NCBI GenBank assembly: GCA_026785745.1
Contig: JAJAZO010000064.1
Coordinates: 1-9,013 of the forward strand
Reading direction: 5' to 3'
Source: Chitinophagaceae bacterium
Lineage (GTDB): Bacteria; Bacteroidota; Bacteroidia; Chitinophagales; Chitinophagaceae
DNA: 9,013 nt
Below the pieces are notes generated by a model. That model was not told where the DNA came from and searched no databases. It saw nothing but the letters and a program-made list of their open reading frames with translations. Of the stretch, positions 1 to 6,744 are shown piece by piece. The position numbers and the translations under genes were made by a program. Every line of letters begins with the position of its first letter. Positions within the stretch are counted from its first letter, which is position 1.

Positions 1-20
1 GCGGGGGGGGGGGGGGGCGG
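1..20. repeat. G-homopolymer tract at the window edge
   Basis: Bases 3-17 are fifteen consecutive G, inside an otherwise G/C-only start (1-20). Nothing else in this AT-leaning window resembles it. It lies downstream of the deiminase stop codon. A run like this at the very first bases suggests a contig end with a poly-G read artefact, although a real homopolymer cannot be excluded. Confidence 0.6.
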
Positions 21-36
21 AGAATGAAAAAAAATC

Positions 37-1206
37 TCAACGTTTTATTGCTTTGGGCTCCTGTTGCGTTACACAATGCATACCACCGCCAAAAAGGTTT
101 ATTGAAAAGGGATTAATCTGTATCACCTGCCTGCCCGGATATAACTGACCCAGCAGCGTTTTTACTTCTTCATCTTTTTCTTTTTCCCGCATGGGCATTC
201 CTTTTTTCCAATAGGCGGCACTTAACACCACCCCATTGGTTACCATAAAGTTCATATAACTAACTGCCGGTGCCCGCCACACCGTATCGCCATTTTTCAG
301 GTTAAAGTTTTTGCCGGTAAACCGTTGACGTAATCCGTCTGTTACTAAATTCGAAATGCCATGTACATTTAAATCGGGATATGGAAACCTGATAATGGTA
401 AAGGGCCGGCCTTTTACATCAACAGCTTTTTTCAATATATCATAACATTCTTCCAGTATTGTATAATCTGCAGCACTAATGGGATTATTCCATCTTTCTT
501 CCTCATCTATTTTGGCCAATGCAATAGTATGCGGGTTGATAAACCGTGCCACTTCATCAATGTGTCCGTTGGCGCCACCGCCTACCCAGTTGCCAGCAGA
601 TAGGCCGGGCACCGCTTTATCATGAAGGGTCATTCTCTTTAACCAGATCATTTTTTTGCAATGAGTAACCCGCAGGTATTCGGCTTCTATTTCGGATAAA
701 GATTTTCCGGGGTTGCGTTGTAGTGCTGTTTCTTCGGTTGACATTAATACTCCCTCACTATTTGTTTCTATACCACCACCTTCAGCCACTATTGATGTGC
801 TTACTACGGGTAACTGCAAGTACGATGCGATGCGTTGATCAATTCTGCCCGTTATTATATCACTTAAACGAAGCTGGTAATTGTAAACAAAACAATGACC
901 GTATTCGTTCCAGTTAAAGTCAATTACTTTTCGTTCACCTTTTTTATTTACAAGAAATAATGGGCCGGGGTCCCTCATCCAGGTAGTGCGGATACTATCT
1001 CTTACCCAATGTAGTTGCGTAGTGTCCACTTGTTGGGTATGCAGAAACCAGTTAAAGGAATGTACCATGCCATCATTATCATACGGAATTTTTACCTGCA
1101 CATTTTTGTAGATAGCTTTTATTATGGCTGCGGAAGCGGTATCATTGCCCGAAGGCCGCAGAATGCCCACCCATACTGCTTCATGTTCTTCCCATTCACC
1201 AGGCAT
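37..1206 (-). CDS. Agmatine/peptidylarginine deiminase family protein (PF04371), probably a lipoprotein
   Basis: Guanidino-group hydrolase of the agmatine deiminase / Porphyromonas-type peptidylarginine deiminase family, which converts agmatine or peptidyl-arginine to the citrulline-type product plus ammonia. Numbered from the in-frame ATG at 1206 (389 residues), the family motifs are in order: PGEWEEHEAVW at the N-terminus, WMRDPGP with Asp79, AEGGG with Glu142, GHIDE with His215 and Asp217, and GGGMHC with the nucleophile Cys378. All expected catalytic residues are therefore present. The loop before GHID is longer than in standard agmatine deiminases and lacks the usual Asp-Thr-Asp, so the substrate may not be agmatine. 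The frame stays open upstream through a hydrophobic stretch ending FFCSCS (a Ser-Cys lipobox) but has no sensible start there; see the entry at 1207-1295. It follows rnhB closely on the same strand. The family is confident, the exact substrate and start are not. Confidence 0.88.
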   Translation of the reverse strand: MPGEWEEHEAVWVGILRPSGNDTASAAIIKAIYKNVQVKIPYDNDGMVHSFNWFLHTQQVDTTQLHWVRDSIRTTWMRDPGPLFLVNKKGERKVIDFNWNEYGHCFVYNYQLRLSDIITGRIDQRIASYLQLPVVSTSIVAEGGGIETNSEGVLMSTEETALQRNPGKSLSEIEAEYLRVTHCKKMIWLKRMTLHDKAVPGLSAGNWVGGGANGHIDEVARFINPHTIALAKIDEEERWNNPISAADYTILEECYDILKKAVDVKGRPFTIIRFPYPDLNVHGISNLVTDGLRQRFTGKNFNLKNGDTVWRAPAVSYMNFMVTNGVVLSAAYWKKGMPMREKEKDEEVKTLLGQLYPGRQVIQINPFSINLFGGGMHCVTQQEPKAIKR

Positions 1207-1295
1207 TCGGAAACTACCACTATCGCCTGTTTTTTTTGATAAAGAGCAAGAGCAGAAAAAAATCAGCAGATAAACATATAAAAAAGTCGTATCAT
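1207..1295 (-). other. Out-of-frame lipoprotein signal peptide for the deiminase
   Basis: An ATG at 1295 lies five bases after the rnhB stop. It reads MIRLFYMFIC and then stops at TGA. If the six-T tract (minus strand, 1280-1285) held seven T, the same ATG would read MIRLFLYVYLLIFFCSCSLS and run straight into the deiminase. That would be a textbook lipoprotein signal: Arg near the start, a hydrophobic core, then Ser-Cys. The arrangement suggests the true start is 1295, and that one T is missing through a sequencing error, a real frameshift or a slippery tract. The base composition and frame are seen directly; the repaired reading is inference. Confidence 0.65.
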
Positions 1296-1300
1296 ATTTA

Positions 1301-1897
1301 TTAGTATAAAACAGATTGCTGTGGTAGCAGATTAAAACTTTTCCGGTGGTGTTTGCAAAGCCCATGTACAGCAATAGCATCACGATGAATCGCCGTACCA
1401 TAGCCTTTATTATTTTTCCATCCATAATGAGGAAAATTATCATGCAACCGGAGCATATACTCATCCCGGTAGGTTTTGGCCAAAATGCTGGCCGCTGCAA
1501 TACTGGCAAACCGGCCATCACCTTTTACAAAACATTGATGTGGAATTTTTTTATAAGGAATAAACCGGTTGCCATCAATCAGCAATAACTGTGGTACTGC
1601 TTTTAATTTATCAATAGCAAGGTGCATAGCTTTGAACGAAGCTTTCAGGATATTGATTTGGTCTATCTCCTCATTGCTAACAGAGGCAATAGCACAAGCA
1701 ATAGCTTCTTTTTCAATCACAGGTCGCAGAGCATCCCGTTGTTTGGTAGAAAGCTGCTTTGAATCGTTTAGAAAAGGATGGAAAAAATCGGTTGGTAAAA
1801 TAACGGCTGCCGCATAAACTGGTCCTGCATAGCAACCACGGCCTGCTTCATCACAACCGGCCTCCATCATCTCTTCCTGGTAAAAAGGTTTAAGCAT
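1301..1897 (-). CDS. rnhB: Ribonuclease HII
   Basis: Cytoplasmic endonuclease that cleaves RNA in RNA-DNA hybrids and starts removal of single ribonucleotides misincorporated in DNA. The 198-residue length is normal for the family. The N-terminal motif [10 protein letters not shown] carries the metal-binding Asp16 and Glu17, LLIDGNR carries Asp108, and [21 protein letters not shown] carries Asp127 and Asp145 (read as two blocks, 125-135 and 136-145). The tail [11 protein letters not shown]...HHRKSF matches the conserved C-terminal region. The ATG at 1897 gives the usual short lead-in before DEAGRG; a Met at residue 10 or 11 would also work. It is transcribed divergently from ctaA, with about 75 bases between the two likely starts, and the deiminase reading begins five bases after its stop, which suggests a two-gene operon. 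Confidence 0.97.
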   Translation of the reverse strand: MLKPFYQEEMMEAGCDEAGRGCYAGPVYAAAVILPTDFFHPFLNDSKQLSTKQRDALRPVIEKEAIACAIASVSNEEIDQINILKASFKAMHLAIDKLKAVPQLLLIDGNRFIPYKKIPHQCFVKGDGRFASIAAASILAKTYRDEYMLRLHDNFPHYGWKNNKGYGTAIHRDAIAVHGLCKHHRKSFNLLPQQSVLY

Positions 1898-1948
1898 ATT
1901 GTTGCAATTTCATAAATATTATTCAACAAACCGTATTCCAGGCAGTAT

Positions 1949-3043
1949 ATGAGAACTAACTTTGCATCCGCTATGGAAAATGTACCACATCGTTCATCGA
2001 AACTTGTTGCTATCTGGCTGCTGATAGGAGTGGGAATGATAATTATACAAATATTATTAGGAGGAATTACAAGGTTAACCGGTTCCGGCTTATCTATTAC
2101 CGAATGGAAACCCATCATGGGGGCATTACCACCCATGAACGACCAGGACTGGAATACCGCCTTTGAAAAATACCAGCAGATTGCACAGTATAAATATGTC
2201 AATTCACATTTCACCATTGATGATTTTAAATTCATTTATTTCTGGGAGTGGTTTCACCGGGTTTGGGCAAGGTTGATAGGGGTGGTGTTTATAATTCCGT
2301 TTGTCATCTTCATTATACAGAAGCGGTTTAAGAAAGAGATGATAAAGCCTTTGATCATTCTTTTTCTATTGGGTGCCGTGCAGGGATTGGTGGGTTGGAT
2401 AATGGTGCAGAGTGGTTTGGAAGATTCTGAACTGTTATATGTTAGTCATTATAAGCTGGCTATTCATTTTGTACTGGCCCTGGGATTGTTGTGCTATACT
2501 TTATGGTTTGCTTTTGATTTATTGATACCCAACGAACAGGTTGTTGTTCATCAGCCCTTACGAAAATTTGCTAACTGGCTTGTTGTATTGTTAGTGGTTC
2601 AACTTATTTACGGAGTTTTTATGGCTGGATTGAAAGCGGCGATAGTTGCACCCACCTGGCCTTCCATTAATGGCACCTGGTGGCCGTCAAATGTTCATTC
2701 GCTGGGAAACCGGGAGTTTTCCGGACTTTCTTTTTTAACGGATAACCCGTTGGTGATACACTTCATTCACCGCAATCTTGCTTATATCATTTCTGTTTTA
2801 CTATTCATTTGGTGGTGGCGGGCAAATAAGGTTAAGGGAACCAAATTATTTGAAAAGACAAAAGCACTGCCTTTGCTGATTGTGTTGCTACAAGTAGTGC
2901 TGGGAGTTCTTACTGTTTTAAACCCATTAGATACAAAAGTTTTCCTATGGTTAGGAGTGGCACACCAGTTTGTGGCCATGTTGCTGTTGCTTTCATTGGT
3001 TTGGGTGCTTTACCTGGTAAGAAAAAAGGAAGTTCACAGGTAG
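1949..3043 (+). CDS. ctaA: Heme A synthase (COX15/CtaA family)
   Basis: Integral membrane enzyme that oxidises the C8 methyl of heme O to a formyl group, giving heme A for aa3-type cytochrome oxidase. About eight membrane segments are visible (roughly 18-39, 95-123, 133-153, 168-190, 207-232, 265-290, 307-325, 331-356), the expected topology. The signature GGITRLTGSGLSITEWKP follows the first segment. Candidate heme-binding histidines lie in helices: His103 (EWFHRVW), His173, His271/His274 (VIHFIHRN) and His339 (VAHQF). Length 364 is normal. The annotated ATG at 1949 is upstream of a -7-like promoter box (1957-1964), so the second ATG at 1973 (protein starting MENVPHR) is a serious alternative start. 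No cytochrome oxidase or heme O synthase genes are adjacent. Confidence 0.95.
   Translation: MRTNFASAMENVPHRSSKLVAIWLLIGVGMIIIQILLGGITRLTGSGLSITEWKPIMGALPPMNDQDWNTAFEKYQQIAQYKYVNSHFTIDDFKFIYFWEWFHRVWARLIGVVFIIPFVIFIIQKRFKKEMIKPLIILFLLGAVQGLVGWIMVQSGLEDSELLYVSHYKLAIHFVLALGLLCYTLWFAFDLLIPNEQVVVHQPLRKFANWLVVLLVVQLIYGVFMAGLKAAIVAPTWPSINGTWWPSNVHSLGNREFSGLSFLTDNPLVIHFIHRNLAYIISVLLFIWWWRANKVKGTKLFEKTKALPLLIVLLQVVLGVLTVLNPLDTKVFLWLGVAHQFVAMLLLLSLVWVLYLVRKKEVHR
1957..1964 (+). promoter_or_regulatory. Bacteroidota-type -7 box TAACTTTG before ctaA
   Basis: TAACTTTG matches the Bacteroidota -7 consensus TAnnTTTG exactly. It lies eight bases upstream of the ATG at 1973 and downstream of the ATG at 1949. 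If it is used, the message would start close to 1970 and be nearly leaderless from 1973. No clear TTTG/TTG -33 element is visible at the expected distance, so the assignment is tentative. Confidence 0.45.
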
Positions 3044-3054
3044 TTATATCTTCA

Positions 3055-3086
3055 TTTGACCAACCAGCTATTTAGTAGTATTTTAG
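3055..3086 (+). promoter_or_regulatory. Candidate promoter of the patatin gene
   Basis: TTTG at 3055-3058 (-33 element) is followed after 20 bases by TATTTTAG at 3079-3086, one mismatch from the Bacteroidota -7 consensus TAnnTTTG. It sits in the 65-base gap between the ctaA stop and the ATG at 3109, with a predicted start near 3090-3094 and a short leader. It implies the patatin gene can be transcribed separately from ctaA. Confidence 0.45.
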
Positions 3087-3108
3087 GTGCAACCATTTAT
3101 CATTTCTT

Positions 3109-5364
3109 ATGAAAGCCTGGCTACGGGGATTCTTTTATTCCTTTCCTATACAGTTAGTTTTTCTGCATGTCAGGAAATACCAGGTATTGCTGTTATTCTG
3201 GTTTGTACTTTTTTCTGTGGTTAACGGAACATTCATGAAAACATTTGGTGCCGATTCATTGTTCCTGGCACCGGAATATCTAGGGAATGTTAACTCCATT
3301 AGTTCTGCCATTGTCGGTGCTTCCATTGGTATGTTTATCATGAGTTGGAATATTGCTTCCTTTATTCTCTTTAGCCGCCACTTTCGTTTTCTCGCTGCCA
3401 CTACTAATCCTTTTTTGAAATATTGTATCAACAATTCTATTATTCCCGGAATCTTCCTGGTGTTTTATTTTATAAAAGCATACCAGTATGCCCATTATAG
3501 AGAACTTATTCCCACTACTGAAATTTTGTTTTTGTTCGGTGGTTTTGTAGCCGGATTAATTTTTTTACTGGCCGCCTCATTTATTTATTTTTTCAGGGCA
3601 GACAGATCTATACTTCGCCGGATGATGCCGATAATCAGCAACCCGAAATCTTATATCACTCACCTTGGCACGGTGAAAGAAATCTATCATGGCACACCAC
3701 TGATGAAAGTGGAATGGTATTTTGAAACACCATTCCGTTTACGGCCTGCAAGGGATGTTTCGCATTATACTGATGAGTTTGTTGCATCTATTTTTAAGCG
3801 GCATCACTTTGCTGCTATCCTTTCGGTGTTTGCTGCTTTTTTGTTTCTTATCACTATAGGTTTCTTGCTGGATAGTGCTTTCTTTCAATTGCCTGCTGCA
3901 GCCAGCATTACTATTTTCTTTTCCATTTTAATTGGTGTGGCAGGGGCTATTACTTATTTTTTACAAAGCTGGAGTATTCCTTACCTCTTGGGTCTTGTAT
4001 TGCTGCTGAATATTTTTTACAAGTTTGACTGGATAGATCCCCGCAACAAAGCTTACGGCCTTAACTACTGGAATAAAAATGAACGGCCTTCTTACACCAG
4101 AGAAGGATTGCTGGCACTTGGCAGCAAAGAAAATATGGAAGCCGATAAGCAGAATATGATCAGCATACTGAACACCTGGAAGAAAAAGCAGGATAGTGAT
4201 AAGCCATTGCTGGTGCTGATGAATACCAGCGGTGGTGGTCACCGTAGCGCTACATTTACCATAAGTGTTTTACAACATCTTGACAGTATTACTAAAGGGG
4301 GCATATTTAAAAAGACATTTTTAATTAACGGTGCATCCGGGGGAATGATTGGAGCTGCTTATTTCCGGGAATTATATTTGCGCCGGCAACAAGGACAGAA
4401 CATCAACCTGCAGGATCAGCAATATGTAAATGATATTGCCGGTGATTTATTGAATCCGTTATTCACTTCCTTTTTTGCCAGGGATCTTATTGCACCGGCA
4501 CAAAAATTCAGCGTAGGTCCATATCGTTATGTAAAAGACAGGGGTTATGCTTTTGAACAAAAACTCAACAGTAATACAAGAGGATTTTTGAATAAACAAT
4601 TGAAGGATTATGTGGCGGATGAAAAAGCGGCCAACATTCCGTTGATGTTTTTTAATTCAGTGGTTACAAGAGACAGCCGGAAGATGATTATCAGTACGCA
4701 GCCTGTCCGTTTTATGATGCAAGCCCCACAGGATACTATGAATACCCCGGCGGTTGATCCGGATGCAGTTGATTTTACTACTTTCTTTGCTAAGCAAGAC
4801 CCTTTCAGTATTCGTATGCTGACAGCCATGCGGATGAATGCAACATTCCCGATTGTATTGCCAAATGTATGGCTGCCATCTAACCCAGTGATAGATGTAA
4901 TGGATGCCGGTCTGCGGGATAACTATGGCCAGGAAACCACACTCCGCTTTCTTGTTTCATTCGATGATTGGATAAAAGAAAACACCAGCGGTGTGCTTGT
5001 CATCCAGATAAGGGACCGGACAGCCGGTGGCTGGGAAGCTCCCTATTTGTCAGAGGATATCAGCGACCATGCTACTAAACCTTTTTTGTTGTTACAGCAT
5101 AACTGGTTTAAGATGATGGAATATTTTCAGAATGATATGCTGAACTATTACACCACCCGAAGCGGAAGCCCGGTTTATAAAATTGCTTTTCAGTATGCGA
5201 CAGATAAGGAAGAAAATAAGGCGGCATTGAATTTCCATCTTACTAAAAGAGAAGAGAAAGACATAATGCTTTCTATTAATTCCCCGTCAAATCAAAAAAG
5301 TTTTCGGAAGGCACTTGAATTATTCAAACTACGAAATGTTGCAGATACACTTAAGGGTGAATAA
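3109..5364 (+). CDS. Membrane-anchored patatin-like phospholipase family protein
   Basis: A 751-residue protein with an N-terminal membrane half and a C-terminal patatin-like acyl-hydrolase half. About seven hydrophobic segments can be seen between residues 24 and 304 (near 24-40, 64-88, 110-127, 136-162, 233-256, 265-286, 290-304). The hydrolase region begins near residue 365: SGGGHRS (374-380) fits the oxyanion-hole glycine motif, NGASGG places the nucleophile at Ser410 in a G-x-S-x-G elbow, and MDAGLRDNYG gives the dyad Asp599 in the D-[AG]-G motif. Patatins release fatty acids from phospholipids or other acyl esters; here the active domain would be held at the inner membrane. The ATG at 3109 fits the promoter just upstream. 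The 3' end overlaps the convergent lipid kinase gene by 14 bases. The catalytic family is confident; the lipid substrate and the side of the membrane are unknown. Confidence 0.88.
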   Translation: MKAWLRGFFYSFPIQLVFLHVRKYQVLLLFWFVLFSVVNGTFMKTFGADSLFLAPEYLGNVNSISSAIVGASIGMFIMSWNIASFILFSRHFRFLAATTNPFLKYCINNSIIPGIFLVFYFIKAYQYAHYRELIPTTEILFLFGGFVAGLIFLLAASFIYFFRADRSILRRMMPIISNPKSYITHLGTVKEIYHGTPLMKVEWYFETPFRLRPARDVSHYTDEFVASIFKRHHFAAILSVFAAFLFLITIGFLLDSAFFQLPAAASITIFFSILIGVAGAITYFLQSWSIPYLLGLVLLLNIFYKFDWIDPRNKAYGLNYWNKNERPSYTREGLLALGSKENMEADKQNMISILNTWKKKQDSDKPLLVLMNTSGGGHRSATFTISVLQHLDSITKGGIFKKTFLINGASGGMIGAAYFRELYLRRQQGQNINLQDQQYVNDIAGDLLNPLFTSFFARDLIAPAQKFSVGPYRYVKDRGYAFEQKLNSNTRGFLNKQLKDYVADEKAANIPLMFFNSVVTRDSRKMIISTQPVRFMMQAPQDTMNTPAVDPDAVDFTTFFAKQDPFSIRMLTAMRMNATFPIVLPNVWLPSNPVIDVMDAGLRDNYGQETTLRFLVSFDDWIKENTSGVLVIQIRDRTAGGWEAPYLSEDISDHATKPFLLLQHNWFKMMEYFQNDMLNYYTTRSGSPVYKIAFQYATDKEENKAALNFHLTKREEKDIMLSINSPSNQKSFRKALELFKLRNVADTLKGE

Positions 5365-6247
5365 GCCGGAAACATTTTTTCTTTACTTCAATAGTTAGTT
5401 TCTCCGGAGTTTCTGCCGGGTCGCCATCAATATGCAGGGGGGCTTGCGAAAGATTGCTGATGCTGAGCTTATCCGTTTGAAAATAGATAACGCCTTTCTT
5501 CTTTTCTTCTATCGTTTTTGTTTCCAGTTTGTTTTTCCCCCGGATTTGTTTCAATGTTTGCAGCAACACACTCAATTTACTTTGATTGGTAACGATTACA
5601 ATATCCAGCAACCCATCAGTCAGGCTGGCTTTTGGGGCGATGGTAAAATTGTTGCCAAACTGGTTGCTGTTGGCAATACTGATAAAATAAGCATCCGTAG
5701 TAAATGTTTTATCCTTTACCGTTAATTCAAACGAAAATGTTTTAGCGGAAAAGAAATTTTTCACCACTTGTCTTACATAAGTTGTCAATCCACGGTTGGG
5801 TTGTTGTGCAAAATCATGCGCCACTTTAGCATCAAACCCTAAACCAGCTAACATACAGGCAAACTGATTGTTAATATAAAAGCCATCAATGGCGGCAGGC
5901 TTTCCATTGAAAATAATATCTAATGCCTTTGCTGGTTCTTTAGTAATTTTTGCTGTGTAGGCCAACCCGTTTCCCGACCCGCAGGGTATGATGCCAAAGT
6001 TTACATTACAATTCATAAGGCTGCTCACTACCTGGCTTACTGTGCCATCACCACCGGCAATAACCACATCAGTTGTTTTATACTCTTTAATAAAAGGATA
6101 CAAAAAAGAATAATCGCCACTGGCTACCGAAGGAAAAACGTGGAAAGGGATATTTTTTGCAACTGTTTTTTTTTCAATGAACAATTGCAGGTCTTTTTTA
6201 GTCCTGGTGCCGGCAATAGGATTGATAATGTAAATAATATGACGCAT
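5351..6247 (-). CDS. Diacylglycerol/sphingosine kinase-like lipid kinase (YegS/DgkB type)
   Basis: Cytoplasmic lipid kinase of the diacylglycerol kinase catalytic-domain superfamily, which phosphorylates a lipid hydroxyl with ATP. In 298 residues (normal length) it shows the N-terminal NPIAGTRTKK segment, the nucleotide-binding GGDGT at 65-69, then GIIPCGSGNGLA (85-96), GLGFDA near 135-140, the DGLLD strand at 211-215 and HIDGDP at 272-277. The third motif reads GSGNGLA rather than the GTANDFA common in bacterial diacylglycerol kinases, closer to sphingosine kinases; the substrate could therefore be diacylglycerol or a sphingoid base. The ATG at 6247 comes three bases after the stop of the small secreted protein gene, so the two are very probably co-transcribed. 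The stop lies inside the 3' end of the convergent patatin gene. Confidence 0.92.
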   Translation of the reverse strand: MRHIIYIINPIAGTRTKKDLQLFIEKKTVAKNIPFHVFPSVASGDYSFLYPFIKEYKTTDVVIAGGDGTVSQVVSSLMNCNVNFGIIPCGSGNGLAYTAKITKEPAKALDIIFNGKPAAIDGFYINNQFACMLAGLGFDAKVAHDFAQQPNRGLTTYVRQVVKNFFSAKTFSFELTVKDKTFTTDAYFISIANSNQFGNNFTIAPKASLTDGLLDIVIVTNQSKLSVLLQTLKQIRGKNKLETKTIEEKKKGVIYFQTDKLSISNLSQAPLHIDGDPAETPEKLTIEVKKKCFRLIHP

Positions 6248-6250
6248 TGG

Positions 6251-6670
6251 CTAAGGTAGCTGCAAGGTACATAAATGTACCCTTCTCATGCGGATAGCAA
6301 TATTGGGATCAAGCGGCGAAATAGTAGTGTAGATTTTTATTAGTTTTTTACCGGCAAATGCTTTCCGTAGTACGGCAAGAGATATTTTAGCATGGGTAGT
6401 ACTGTCTTTTCTCACTAGTTCATTATCAGATTCATCCACCAATAGAAAATACCGCATCCAGGTATTTTTTTCATCTTCAGCAAAAATGATTTCAAGTTTG
6501 CCTGATCTTTTCCATTCTGCGGAGCTTATTTTCTTTATATTTTTTACGGCATTTTCCTGGCGGGTGGAAAGTATTGTTTTATTATTAAGCCTGATTATCC
6601 AACTGCCGCTTTGTGCAGCAAGAAACAAGGTTGAAAAAAGTAACCCTGTCAGTAATATAGTTCTTTTCAT
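6251..6670 (-). CDS. Small exported protein of unknown function
   Basis: I do not recognise this 139-residue protein. It opens with a clear Sec signal peptide: MKR, a hydrophobic core TILLTGLLFSTLFLAA, and a probable cleavage after the Ala-rich end (LAAQS, near residues 18-20), with no lipobox cysteine. The mature part is about 120 residues, Lys-rich, mixed alpha/beta in appearance, with one Cys near the C-terminus (HLCTLQLP). No catalytic motif is visible. It is the first gene of a two-gene unit with the lipid kinase, three bases downstream. A separate promoter is likely in the 74-base gap after fabH, but no good -33/-7 pair can be named. Coding is supported by the signal peptide and the tight spacing. 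Confidence 0.8.
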   Translation of the reverse strand: MKRTILLTGLLFSTLFLAAQSGSWIIRLNNKTILSTRQENAVKNIKKISSAEWKRSGKLEIIFAEDEKNTWMRYFLLVDESDNELVRKDSTTHAKISLAVLRKAFAGKKLIKIYTTISPLDPNIAIRMRRVHLCTLQLP

Positions 6671-6744
6671 GTTTGTGATAAATCAATGACTGTACCAAAT
6701 TAAAAAGTACAAGTTAAAAGGATAAAACGGTCAGATTACAGTTT

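Noticed and set aside
1207..1521. Extension of the deiminase frame upstream to an ATG at 1521
   Set aside because: It would run through more than 200 bases of rnhB in another frame, and the extra residues do not resemble the family; the frame is open there by chance.
1867..2235. 122-codon minus-strand frame covering the rnhB start and ctaA 5' region
   Set aside because: It is the complement of strongly conserved ctaA sequence and has no recognisable protein features.
6692..6710. GTAC ... GTAC palindrome after fabH as a terminator
   Set aside because: Only four pairs at the ends with a mismatched interior and no T tract in the right position.
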